Source: Tolypothrix bouteillei VB521301
GTDB lineage: Bacteria; Cyanobacteriota; Cyanobacteriia; Cyanobacteriales; Nostocaceae
Direction of reading: 5' to 3'
Length of the DNA: 64,000 nucleotides
NCBI RefSeq assembly: GCF_000760695.4
Contig: NZ_JHEG04000001.1
Location: forward strand, 2,948,452 to 3,012,451
The position numbers were made by a program, and so were the translations under genes. Under the pieces are notes generated by a model. It was not told where the DNA came from and ran no database searches. It saw only the letters and a list, made by a program, of their open reading frames with translations. Positions 55,803 to 64,000 of this stretch are shown piece by piece (the first letter of the stretch is position 1; each line of letters begins with the position of its first letter).

Positions 55803-56104
55803 AGTAGCTGCTCCTGGTATCCTGTTAAGAGAAGTCACAGAAAAATTTGCCTTGAAAATCATTAAACCACGGTGAAATGCTTGAAAACACGCTCAAACAG
55901 TTCAGCAAGCCGTAGTTTAGCAATAATACCAATTTCCTTGGCAATCTTTGCGTCTTTGCAGTTAAAAATTCTCTTTGAACCATAAAAGCAGACAAATCGT
56001 AAAGAACTTCTTCAAGATCTCGCTCTACAGAACAAAAGTCAGAATATTTTAGTAAATTTTTACACCAGCAGACAAACGAATTGCCATGGCAATTACGATA
56101 TATT

Positions 56105-57259
56105 ATGTTGACCCACTCTACTGAAACAACTGTGGCTAATCAAGAAGAAATCGCCCTATCTTTGGCAAGAACACCTTTATTTATTATTGCTCAAGAACTC
56201 AAAGCACGACTGACTAGCTTTGGTGGTTGGGAAATGCCCGTACAGTTTACTGGTATTAGTAAAGAACATGAAGCAGTCAGAAATGCAGCAGGAATGTTTG
56301 ATATTTCCCATATGGGTAAATTTATCCTGCAAGGTAAAAACCTCATTACGCAACTCCAGCATTTAGTTCCTTCAGACTTAAGCCGTTTGCAACCCGGTCA
56401 AGCACAATATACTGTTTTGTTAAACCCTCAAGGCGGTATAATCGACGACATTATCGTTTACTATCAAGGAGAAGATCCAACTGGCGGGCAACGAGGAGTT
56501 ATCATTGTCAACGCTGCCACTACCAGCAAAGATAAAACATGGCTCCTACAACACCTAAATTCAGATGAGCTTGTTTTCCAAGACATTTCCACCGAAAAAG
56601 TCTTAATTGCCTTACAAGGACCGCAAGCTGTAAATTTGCTGCAATCATTTGTTGACAAAGATATTACCCAGGTTAAGGCATTTGGACACTTAGAGGCAAC
56701 AGTTTTCGGTAAGACCGCATTCCTTGCCCGTACTGGTTATACGGGGGAAGATGGATTTGAAGTCATGATAGATCCAGAGGCTGGAGTAGAATTGTGGCGC
56801 AGCCTGTTGAATGCTGGTGTTATTCCGTGCGGATTGGGTGCGAGAGACACCCTTCGCCTTGAAGCTGCGATGGCACTTTACGGACAAGATATTGATGACA
56901 CCACCACCCCTTTAGAAGCTGGTTTGGGGTGGCTGGTACATCTTGATAAAAAGGAAGACTTTATTGGGCGGTCAGTTTTAGAACAGCAAAAAGCTAGCGG
57001 AGTGCAACGCCGATTAGTTGGTTTGCGAATGCAAGGACGCAACATAGCCCGTCACGGATATCAAGTACTTTCTCAAGGGGCAGTTGTTGGCGAAGTCACA
57101 AGTGGTACACTATCACCTACGCTTGGCTATCCTATTGCTCTTGCCTATGTTCCCACCGAACTCGCAGCTGTCGGTCAGCAACTAGAAGTAGAAATTCGGG
57201 GTAAAGCTTACCCTGGAGTAGTTGTTAAGAAACCTTTTTACCGTTCAAAAAATCGCTAA
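56105..57259 (+). CDS. gcvT: Glycine cleavage system aminomethyltransferase (T protein)
   Basis: 384 residues from the ATG at 56105. It transfers the aminomethyl carbon of glycine to tetrahydrofolate and releases ammonia. Motifs: LTSFGGWEMPVQF, HEAVRNAAGMFDISHMGKF, ARTGYTGEDGFEV, GLGARDTLRLEAAMALYGQD and TSGTLSPTLGYPIALAYV. The frame also opens at a TTG (56081), and a GTG at 56132 is a third possible start, so the first 10-20 residues are uncertain. It leads gcvH and gcvP, all rightward, and acts in photorespiratory glycine breakdown. Confidence 0.95.
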   Translation: MLTHSTETTVANQEEIALSLARTPLFIIAQELKARLTSFGGWEMPVQFTGISKEHEAVRNAAGMFDISHMGKFILQGKNLITQLQHLVPSDLSRLQPGQAQYTVLLNPQGGIIDDIIVYYQGEDPTGGQRGVIIVNAATTSKDKTWLLQHLNSDELVFQDISTEKVLIALQGPQAVNLLQSFVDKDITQVKAFGHLEATVFGKTAFLARTGYTGEDGFEVMIDPEAGVELWRSLLNAGVIPCGLGARDTLRLEAAMALYGQDIDDTTTPLEAGLGWLVHLDKKEDFIGRSVLEQQKASGVQRRLVGLRMQGRNIARHGYQVLSQGAVVGEVTSGTLSPTLGYPIALAYVPTELAAVGQQLEVEIRGKAYPGVVVKKPFYRSKNR

Positions 57260-57350
57260 TTGCTAATTGCTAATTGCTAATTGTGTCTTTACCATTAGCT
57301 ATTAGCCATTAGCCATTAGTTATTAGCTGTGAGCTATTAGCCATTATCTG
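57253..57350. repeat. Heptamer repeats between gcvT and gcvH
   Basis: Four copies of TAATTGC directly after the gcvT stop, then a second set of ATTAGCC/ATTAGCT units. Both have a 7-bp period like the other arrays in the window. Confidence 0.85.
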
Positions 57351-57382
57351 TGTTAATTTTTTGATGTGGATGAGGAAGTGAT

Positions 57383-57769
57383 ATGTCTTTGGAATATCCT
57401 GACAATTTAAGATACCTAGATACCCATGAATACGTGCGTCTCGATGGAGACATTGCCACCATTGGTATTAGTGCCTTTGCTGTGGAGCAATTAGGCGACG
57501 TTGTGTTTCTGGAACTTCCAGAAATTGGTGATGTTGTGACCAAAGGAGAAAGCTTTGGCTCAATCGAGTCAGTGAAAGCTGTTGAATCCCTGAATTCACC
57601 AGTGACTGGCACAGTGGTGGAACGCAATGACGCTTTAATAGAATCTCCCGAACAAGTAGCAGATGACCCTTATGGAGACGGTTGGTTGTTAAAAGTCCGT
57701 GCTGACGATCCTGAAGATATTGAGGATGCATTGACTGCAGAGGAGTATAGCGCCCAAGTGGAAGGGTAG
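57383..57769 (+). CDS. gcvH: Glycine cleavage system H protein
   Basis: 128 residues. The lipoyl-carrying Lys65 is in IESVKAVESLNSPVTGTVVE. Other family features are HEYVRLDGDIATIGIS and LGDVVFLELPEIGD, then DPYGDGWLLKV. It shuttles the aminomethyl group between the P, T and L proteins. It lies between gcvT and gcvP. Confidence 0.97.
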   Translation: MSLEYPDNLRYLDTHEYVRLDGDIATIGISAFAVEQLGDVVFLELPEIGDVVTKGESFGSIESVKAVESLNSPVTGTVVERNDALIESPEQVADDPYGDGWLLKVRADDPEDIEDALTAEEYSAQVEG

Positions 57770-57770
57770 A

Positions 57771-57900
57771 TAAGGAAGAGGGGTAGACAAGGGAGACAAA
57801 GGAGACAAGGGAGAGGGGGTAGACAAGGAAGAGAGAAAATTCCTCCTTGTCTACCATGTCCCCCGTGTCCCCCATGTCCTCCGTGTCCCCCTCCAATCCC
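57771..57900. repeat. Purine/pyrimidine low-complexity tract and hairpin between gcvH and gcvP
   Basis: A run of GGTAGACAAGGGAGACAAAG-type units is followed by its pyrimidine complement (GTCCCCC..TGTCC units). The core pairs as GTAGACAAGGA (57819-57829) with TCCTTGTCTAC (57844-57854) around 14 bases. It could attenuate or process the gcv transcript. Confidence 0.75.
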
Positions 57901-58005
57901 CTAGCCAAAAAAATTTCGTTACAATTAGATAAACTAATCACACATACCTGACGTGTCAAATATACTTGTTGCAAAATATTAAGTATCGCGTCTAGAGAGA
58001 AATTT

Positions 58006-60957
58006 GTGATAAACTCCGAGTCTCGTGTTGAGTTAACTCTTCAACAACCGTTGGAGAACAAAAGTGAGAGATTGAGCTTTCAAGCAAGGCACATTGGACC
58101 GTCATCCAATGATATTCAGCAAATGCTTAAAGTTTTGGGTTATAGCAGCCTTGATGAGCTAATTGATAAAACCGTTCCACAAGGAATCCGTTTATCTCGT
58201 CCGTTAAAGTTGCCAGACGTAAAAACTGAGTACGCAGCCCTTGATACGTTAAAAGAAATAGCTTCAAAAAATCAAGTTTTCCGTTCGTTCATTGGTACGG
58301 GATACTATGACTGTATTACACCTCCGGTCATTCAGCGAAATATCCTAGAAAATCCTGGCTGGTATACTGCCTATACTCCCTATCAACCGGAAATCGCTCA
58401 AGGACGGCTAGAAGCACTGCTGAATTTCCAAACAATGATTATTGATTTAACAGGTTTGGAAATTGCCAATGCTTCGTTACTGGATGAAGCCACAGCCGCA
58501 GCAGAAGCTATGAGTATGAGCTATGGTGTTTGCAAAAGTAAAGCAAACAGTTATTTTGTTTCTCAGGACTGCCATCCCCAAACTATAGATGTGTTGCAAA
58601 CACGGGCAAATCCTTTGGGAATCAAGATTATTGTGGGAGACCATCAATCCTTTGATTTTTCAGAACCTATTTTTGGAGCAATCCTTCAATACCCTGCAAC
58701 TGATGGTACTATCTATGATTACCGCGCTTTTGTAGAAAAAGCCCATGCTGAGGGAGCATTGGTGACGGTAGCTGCAGATCCCTTGAGTTTGACTTTACTG
58801 ACACCCCCAGGTGAATTTGGTGCTGATATTGCTATAGGTAGCACCCAGCGCTTCGGTATTCCTCTGGGCTATGGCGGACCTCATGCTGCATACTTTGCTA
58901 CTAAAGAAGAGTTCAAGCGGCAAGTACCGGGAAGAATTGTTGGTGTATCAAAAGATGTTCGGGGTAAACCCGCATTGCGTCTTGCTTTACAAACTAGAGA
59001 ACAGCATATCCGTCGTGAAAAAGCTACCAGCAATATCTGTACGGCACAAGTTTTGCTTGCGGTGATGGCAGGTATGTATGCCGTGTATCACGGTGCAAGT
59101 GGGTTAAGAAAAATTGCTGAAAACGTTCACCAAATGACTGTAATGCTGGCGGAAGGTTTGAAGCAGTTGGGTTACAGCATTTCAAACGAGTCTTTCTTTG
59201 ATACTCTGCATATCAATTTAGGAGAACGCAGTTTAGAGGATATTAAAGCCGCTTGTGAAGCACAACGTATTAACATACGTATTTTTAATGCCAATAGCGT
59301 TGGTATATCTTTAGACGAAACTACCACAGAAAAAGATTTAATTGACCTTTGGAAAATATTTTCAGGTAAGAATGTCCTACCTTTCACACCTGAAGAATTC
59401 GCTTCTCCCCATCTTCCCCTCTCCCCATCCCCCTCTCCCTTTCTTCCCCTCTCCCGCACCACTAGCTACCTGACTCATCCCATCTTTAACAGCTATCACT
59501 CAGAAACTGAGTTGCTGCGCTATCTACACAGGCTGGAAACTAAAGACTTGTCACTAACAACGTCGATGATTCCTTTGGGTTCATGTACGATGAAGCTCAA
59601 TGCAACATCTGAGATGATGCCTGTCTCATGGGCTGAGTTTAATAAGATACACCCTTTTGCGCCTCCGTCTCAAACCCGAGGTTATCAAATCCTGTTTCAG
59701 CAGCTTGAGGAATGGTTGGCTGAAATTACTGGTTTTGCGGGAATTTCTTTGCAACCAAATGCTGGTTCTCAAGGTGAGTATGCGGGATTGTTAGTGATTC
59801 GTCGCTATCATGAAAGCCGTGGGGAAGGGCATCGGAATGTTTGTTTAATTCCCCAATCTGCACACGGTACCAATCCCGCAAGTGCGGTCATGTGCGGGAT
59901 GAAAGTGATTGCTGTTGCTTGTGACTCTGAGGGGAATGTCGATCTAGATGATTTGAAAGCCAAAGCAGAAAAGCACAGCAAGGAACTTTCTGCTTTGATG
60001 GTGACATATCCTTCAACCCATGGCGTATTTGAGGAACAAATCCAAGAAATTTGTGCCGTGATTCACGCTAATGGCGGACAAGTCTACATGGATGGAGCAA
60101 ATATGAATGCCCAGGTAGGGCTTTGCCGTCCTGGAGATATCGGCGCGGATGTTTGTCACCTTAACCTGCATAAAACTTTCTGTATTCCTCACGGTGGTGG
60201 CGGTCCCGGTATGGGACCTATTGGTGTTGCTTCTCATTTAGTGCCTTTTCTTCCCGGACATATCGTGTTAAGCACTGGAGATGTGGGGATTGGGAATCAG
60301 GAGGAAATTCCCCAATCTTTCACGAGTGCTGTTTCTGCTGCACCTTGGGGTAGTGCTAGCATCCTGGTTATTTCTTGGATGTACATTGCTATGATGGGTA
60401 CGGCAGGTTTGACCGCAGCAACAAAGGTGGCGATTCTTAATGCTAACTATATTGCTCGTCGCCTGGAAGCTTACTATCCTGTTCTTTATAAAGGGAAGAA
60501 CAATCTAGTTGCTCATGAGTGCATTTTGGATTTGCGATCGCTGAAAAAATCGGCTTCCATAGAAATTGATGATATTGCCAAGCGTCTGATGGACTATGGG
60601 TTTCACGCACCTACTGTTTCGTGGCCTGTAGCGGGTACAATCATGGTAGAACCAACAGAAAGTGAATCTAAAGAAGAGTTAGATCGTTTCTGTGACGCGC
60701 TGATTGCCATTCGTCAAGAAATTGCTGAAATTGAATCTGGCAAGATGGATATTCAAGATAATGTCTTGAAAAATGCACCTCATACGGCAGAGAGTCTTAT
60801 TGCTGGAGAATGGCACCATCCTTATTCGCGAGAACAAGCTGCATACCCCGCACCTTGGACTCGGGAACACAAATTCTGGCCGAGTGTCAGTCGCATTGAC
60901 GCTGCTTTTGGCGATCGGAATTTTGTTTGTTCTTGTCTGCCAATGGATGCTTATTAG
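58006..60957 (+). CDS. gcvP: Glycine dehydrogenase (decarboxylating), P protein
   Basis: 983 residues, GTG start. A PLP enzyme that decarboxylates glycine and loads the H protein. Features: [21 protein letters not shown] near the start, [25 protein letters not shown], the duplicated fold, [18 protein letters not shown], and the cofactor Lys723 in [22 protein letters not shown]. Full length for the homodimeric type. Residues 466-485 are a Pro/Ser/Leu insert ([17 protein letters not shown]) between the two halves, encoded by a pyrimidine-rich low-complexity tract. Confidence 0.97.
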   Translation: MINSESRVELTLQQPLENKSERLSFQARHIGPSSNDIQQMLKVLGYSSLDELIDKTVPQGIRLSRPLKLPDVKTEYAALDTLKEIASKNQVFRSFIGTGYYDCITPPVIQRNILENPGWYTAYTPYQPEIAQGRLEALLNFQTMIIDLTGLEIANASLLDEATAAAEAMSMSYGVCKSKANSYFVSQDCHPQTIDVLQTRANPLGIKIIVGDHQSFDFSEPIFGAILQYPATDGTIYDYRAFVEKAHAEGALVTVAADPLSLTLLTPPGEFGADIAIGSTQRFGIPLGYGGPHAAYFATKEEFKRQVPGRIVGVSKDVRGKPALRLALQTREQHIRREKATSNICTAQVLLAVMAGMYAVYHGASGLRKIAENVHQMTVMLAEGLKQLGYSISNESFFDTLHINLGERSLEDIKAACEAQRINIRIFNANSVGISLDETTTEKDLIDLWKIFSGKNVLPFTPEEFASPHLPLSPSPSPFLPLSRTTSYLTHPIFNSYHSETELLRYLHRLETKDLSLTTSMIPLGSCTMKLNATSEMMPVSWAEFNKIHPFAPPSQTRGYQILFQQLEEWLAEITGFAGISLQPNAGSQGEYAGLLVIRRYHESRGEGHRNVCLIPQSAHGTNPASAVMCGMKVIAVACDSEGNVDLDDLKAKAEKHSKELSALMVTYPSTHGVFEEQIQEICAVIHANGGQVYMDGANMNAQVGLCRPGDIGADVCHLNLHKTFCIPHGGGGPGMGPIGVASHLVPFLPGHIVLSTGDVGIGNQEEIPQSFTSAVSAAPWGSASILVISWMYIAMMGTAGLTAATKVAILNANYIARRLEAYYPVLYKGKNNLVAHECILDLRSLKKSASIEIDDIAKRLMDYGFHAPTVSWPVAGTIMVEPTESESKEELDRFCDALIAIRQEIAEIESGKMDIQDNVLKNAPHTAESLIAGEWHHPYSREQAAYPAPWTREHKFWPSVSRIDAAFGDRNFVCSCLPMDAY

Positions 60958-61319
60958 AGTTAGCGATCTTTTTACATACGGAGAAGCATTATATGCCTTT
61001 GTTTTAAATGCGAGTGAGTTCGACAGACCTCACTCTCCGTCCCTCTTCTTCCAGGGAAGCAATGTTCGGAGAGCACTTTTAAAACCCCTCCCCTCATAGG
61101 ATACAGCTGGTCGGTGGGGGTGCCCTCATTTAACACGCTCTCATTTTTCTTTCCCAGGCTCAGCCTGGGATTGAGATCTGCAAGGCTTTAGCTCGCGTAA
61201 CGGATCGTACAGGAGGCGGTTCTTCTACTTAAAAGCAACTTGCCAAAACGCGATGCTTCCAATAAGTTAGGTTCGCAATTTATAGATAGAGAAGACGCGG
61301 ATTTAGTATGACTGCTGAG
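60958..61319. other. Spacer after gcvP
   Basis: No gene was seen. CCCAGGCT (61153-61160) and AGCCTGGG (61162-61169) form a palindrome in a common cyanobacterial spacer repeat. A T-rich stretch lies just before it, so it would serve as a terminator better for the minus strand than for gcvP. Confidence 0.45.
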
Positions 61320-61898
61320 TTATACGCTAGCTACTACTTTGTCTTGAATCTTGAGACTTTTATCAACTGGTACAGCAGGCTTTTTCTGAACTTGTATTAA
61401 TAAATCTTGAAAGCTAATTTCTGATTCTTGTAAATTTCCTGAGACAGAATCAAAACCAGAGCATAAAAAACTGTGTTCTTGTACTACCCAAAAAGGAATT
61501 TTGAAATCTTTGACAACATCTCTCTCTTGTTTTAAATCGTAGTAAGCAGAAATACCAGTAAAACCACTAGAAATAAATAAGCCGTAACGATAATTGGATT
61601 TAAATCTAAATACAGATAGTCGAATATCAACTGGTAGAATAATTCCGCGATCGCTAGTTATACTTGTAGTCTCTATAATACTGTGAAACTGACTTTTGTT
61701 GTAAAGTTCATCTAAAGTTACAGGCAACTCCAATTTTCCATAAAATTGATTGCCTAAAATGGCAAGTCCAGAACCTGTTAATTGACCTGAAAACTTTATT
61801 GTAACAGCTTTCAAGGAAGATGTTTGCTGTATTCCCGTATCTAATGCTCCCTGAAAACTGGTTATTAACGAGCTAAGTTTTTTCACCAATTTCATCAT
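61320..61898 (-). CDS. Hypothetical protein
   Basis: 192 residues. AGGAGGA stands just before two adjacent ATG codons, and the second (61895) has the better spacing. The sequence is beta-rich in the middle (VTIKFSGQLTGSGLAILGNQFYGKLELPVTLDELY, RLSVFRFKSNYRYGLFISSG). There is no signal peptide or catalytic motif. Family not recognised. Monocistronic, with a strong ribosome site, so probably a real expressed gene. Confidence 0.75.
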   Translation of the reverse strand: MMKLVKKLSSLITSFQGALDTGIQQTSSLKAVTIKFSGQLTGSGLAILGNQFYGKLELPVTLDELYNKSQFHSIIETTSITSDRGIILPVDIRLSVFRFKSNYRYGLFISSGFTGISAYYDLKQERDVVKDFKIPFWVVQEHSFLCSGFDSVSGNLQESEISFQDLLIQVQKKPAVPVDKSLKIQDKVVASV

Positions 61899-62259
61899 TG
61901 TCCTCCTGAATAAATTTAAGATTTTTCAATAGCAAATAGAGACTTGTAACCAAGAACTATTAAGTAGGCAATACCCAATCCATAAATTTTTGGTTAGCAT
62001 TTCCCACCCCACAGTATTTAAAATTTTTTAGAAATCATTAAGAATTCATACATATTAAATTTAACAGCTAAAGATTGTGTCTTCTGTTTGATATATACTG
62101 ACGTAAGTTTGTCATATATTTTGTAAAAGTCTGATAAAGTATCAGTAGTAAAGTTAAAAGCCTATATCAAGTTATATTAAAAAATTTAAACAAGAAATTA
62201 TGTAAATACACGGAGAGTGTTAGTCGTATTTTGGCTTTAGCTACGAAGAGGAAAAATCA
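61899..62259. other. AT-rich divergent promoter region
   Basis: It contains the promoters of the hypothetical gene and of the alkyltransferase-like gene. No repeats or extra ORF were recognised. Confidence 0.4.
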
Positions 62260-62580
62260 ATGTCTACTTACGAAAAGATCTACGCGATTGTACGTCAGAT
62301 TCCGAGAGGTCGGGTAGCTACTTACGGTCAGGTGGCAGACTTAGCTCATCTATATGGTAAAGCCCGTTTGGTTGGATATGCTCTTTACCGAGTTAATACC
62401 AACTTATCGAATGTGCCCTGGCATCGTGTGGTGAATGCCAAAGGTGAAATATCTCATTCCCCTTTACGAAATGGAACTGATTACACGCAGCAATGGCTGC
62501 TAGAAGAAGAAGGAATCAAATTTACTCCTGATGGAAAAATTAATCTCCGAGAGTACCTTTGGAAAAGTCGTCAAATTTAA
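62260..62580 (+). CDS. Alkyltransferase-like (ATL/MGMT-fold) protein
   Basis: 106 residues, the DNA-binding domain of O6-alkylguanine-DNA alkyltransferases. IPRGRVATYGQVADLAHLYGKARLVGYAL is the helix-turn-helix and arginine-finger region. The active-site motif normally reads PCHRV; here it is VPWHRVVNAKG, with Trp54 in place of Cys. Such ATL proteins cannot remove alkyl groups but flag O6-alkylguanine lesions for nucleotide excision repair. E. coli YbaZ is the model. Monocistronic. Confidence 0.92.
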   Translation: MSTYEKIYAIVRQIPRGRVATYGQVADLAHLYGKARLVGYALYRVNTNLSNVPWHRVVNAKGEISHSPLRNGTDYTQQWLLEEEGIKFTPDGKINLREYLWKSRQI

Positions 62581-62933
62581 TACATTTGAAGCGGTACAAT
62601 TTATTTAAGAATTCAGTTTTAAGTAGTCATGCAAAATTAATTACACATTTTTAAAACCTAGAATGTCCGTTAGATAAGTATTTCAGGCGATGGGGAGTAT
62701 GAAATTAATTTTGCTCAGGTACTTATAACCCATTGGCAGAGGTCAGACGGAACCGAAAGTATTACTTATTACCTTTAATACTTATTCCTCCCTTCTGCCC
62801 TCTGCCCCCTGCCTTTCCCAGATAAAAAGGGGCAATTGCCTTAGTTCTATAGTTTCTAAAACCAAAAGCAATTGCCCTACTGTATAAGGTGTATGAGAAA
62901 GTCAGAATGCACCCATAACTGAGTTTTGAAAGA
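62581..62933. other. Spacer with stem-loop
   Basis: It contains a C/T-rich low-complexity tract at about 62788-62818 (CTGCCCTCTGCCCCCTGCC), like the one near 25400. It also holds an inverted repeat GGGCAATTGC (62830-62839) with GCAATTGCCC (62868-62877), likely the end of the convergent transcripts. Confidence 0.5.
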
Positions 62934-63458
62934 CTATCCCTTAATCATTTCGCGTACTTTTTTCTGAAGCGCTGGGTCTTGTCTGACGACTGCTTCAATT
63001 TGATTAAAGCGTTCTGGCTGTAGCCCTTCAGTCTGCAATACCTGTTTCATTTTAGTCTCAGCTTGTTGTTGAATCTGCCTCAAATTTGTGAATGCTTTCT
63101 CAAACTGCTGCTTTTCTTGAGAACTAACTGCTGGTGTTGGTGGGGTAGAAGGCGTTTTCTGTGATTTATAAATGGCAAAAAATCGTTCTTGACTTAAACC
63201 AGACTTAGTAATGACTTGAGACATTTCCTGATTTGCATTTTGCTCAATGCCTATCAACTGTTTTATTGTACGTGCAAATTTTTGAAGTTCTTCTGAGCTA
63301 ACCTGGGTGTTGGTTGGAGTAGTGGTGGTTGCTGGAGGCTGAGTTTGAGGCGTTGGCGATGAGGATGGGGATACTGGTTTTTGTTGTGCTTGAACCGACA
63401 GGTTGCCGACAAGCAAGAATAGAAAAATACAGCTTCCTGTCAGAAGTTGCTTGAACAC
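62934..63458 (-). CDS. Exported DUF4168 protein
   Basis: 174 residues. The signal peptide is FLFLLVGNLSVQAQQ. A Pro/Ser/Thr linker follows (SPTPQTQPPATTTTPTN). Two helical repeats of the DUF4168 kind then run: LQKFARTIKQLIGIEQNANQEMSQVITKSGL and FEKAFTNLRQIQQQAETKMKQVLQTEGLQPERF. It ends RQDPALQKKVREMI. Periplasmic; function unknown. Confidence 0.85.
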   Translation of the reverse strand: MFKQLLTGSCIFLFLLVGNLSVQAQQKPVSPSSSPTPQTQPPATTTTPTNTQVSSEELQKFARTIKQLIGIEQNANQEMSQVITKSGLSQERFFAIYKSQKTPSTPPTPAVSSQEKQQFEKAFTNLRQIQQQAETKMKQVLQTEGLQPERFNQIEAVVRQDPALQKKVREMIKG

Positions 63459-63759
63459 GTTGAGTTCCTCCTTAGAGATTACCTACCCCACATTAGAGAA
63501 GGTATTGGACTTCTTGGACTAGCTCGTTAAGTTCCATCGATGTAGCAGGCATATTCTAAGGTACACTTAAAAAGCAACACAGCTATTGACTGTTGTTGCT
63601 AGCGCACGACTCCAGATACACCATATCGTGGTACGGCTTCATACATATTAACGAAATAGAGTTAATATTGACTGTGCAAAGTGGCACTTCACACATTGAC
63701 TGTACTCGTAACAATCGCCCAAAAGCCTTTAATCGTCTTTTCAACTTGTAAAGCGACTG
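63459..63759. other. Spacer, nothing recognised
   Basis: AT-rich sequence between the DUF4168 gene and the gene at the right edge. It must contain the DUF4168 promoter. No ORF, repeat or RNA gene was recognised. Confidence 0.4.
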
Positions 63760-64000
63760 CTACAGGCACTTGGGGTTGTTGTTATCGGGGCTAGCATCGG
63801 GAAAGAATGTCCGGATAGCACCATTTTTGGTCACAAACACGGTCGTAAATGTTTTGCCATCGTCTGTAACACTTAATTGGCACGCTTTATTTGTTGAAGA
63901 GGTATTGGGATTTTTCTTGTAAGCTAAAGAAGCGATCGATAGAATTTCTTCAGCATTGAGAGTGTAACCGTATCCTTTTACAGGAGAGCGAGCAGTTTTA
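63760..64000 (-). CDS. Hypothetical protein, N-terminus off the right edge
   Basis: An open frame of 79 residues to a TAG at 63760-63762, reading KTARSPVKGYGYTLNAEEIL then SIASLAYKKNPNT and CQLSVTDDGKTFTTVFVTKN. It ends FFPDASPDNNNPKCL. The pattern of two Cys and short beta strands suggests an exported domain. Family not recognised. The start is beyond base 64000. Confidence 0.65.
   Translation of the reverse strand, partial: KTARSPVKGYGYTLNAEEILSIASLAYKKNPNTSSTNKACQLSVTDDGKTFTTVFVTKNGAIRTFFPDASPDNNNPKCL

Noticed and set aside
55863..56104. Possible glycine riboswitch upstream of gcvT
   Set aside because: No aptamer core motifs could be found by eye. A covariance-model search would decide it.
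36854..61112. Shared 15-mer AGGATACAGCTGGTC at 36854-36868 and 61098-61112
   Set aside because: In 64 kb, one or two exact 15-base matches are expected by chance, and the flanks do not agree.

Overview
The window comes from a filamentous, heterocyst-forming cyanobacterium (Nostocales). Four things point there. It carries the heterocyst-glycolipid gene set, a phycocyanin bilin lyase (CpcT), the cyanobacterial acpP-fabF-tkt order, and many HIP1-type GCGATCGC octamers together with 7-bp tandem repeat arrays in the spacers. No rRNA, tRNA, CRISPR array, prophage or intact insertion sequence was recognised by eye.

Bases 1-18640 look like the heterocyst glycolipid (hgl/hgd) island. A PfaA-like polyketide synthase (hglE, cut by the left edge) and a small protein run leftward. 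hgdB, hgdC, hgdA, a DUF2141 exported protein and a GT2 glycosyltransferase run rightward. A GMC oxidoreductase and a short-chain dehydrogenase lie on the minus strand, followed by a GT4 glycosyltransferase that is a candidate hglT. Together they would make the long-chain alcohol, modify and glycosylate it, and export it. An unusual ParB-domain protein with a decayed methyltransferase tail sits in the middle.

Bases 18680-30700 are mostly housekeeping: a TPR protein, cpcT, a metallophosphoesterase, a TonB/ExbB/ExbD energy-transduction set, an HdrB-like iron-sulfur protein, acpP-fabF and transketolase with a clear terminator. Bases 30940-40730 are a signalling block: a 1835-residue kinase with two complete kinase-receiver modules, a NarL-type regulator, its likely HisKA_3 partner kinase, and a hybrid kinase whose receiver has lost its phospho-aspartate.

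Bases 41370-52000 hold envelope and unknown proteins: a predicted outer-membrane protein, a carotenoid-isomerase-like oxidoreductase, a phosphodiester glycosidase, a pentapeptide-repeat protein, a protein with eleven identical octapeptides, a DUF3604-like protein and a zinc-ribbon-tethered phosphate-binding-like protein. Bases 52000-53000 are a gene graveyard with the deletion scar of a second copy of that last gene, a VapC tail and another orphan gene end. Next come sulfate uptake genes (sbpA-cysT-cysW, no cysA), the glycine cleavage genes gcvT-gcvH-gcvP, an alkyltransferase-like protein, a DUF4168 protein and a gene cut by the right edge.

The strongest unexplained signals are five. They are the ParB/dead-methyltransferase fusion, the purine-rich low-complexity sequence found both in spacers and in frame inside three genes, the Asp-to-Asn pseudo-receiver, the nested octapeptide array, and the scar of a lost tandem paralogue. 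I saw no clear new multi-gene system; all family assignments are by reading, without database searches.
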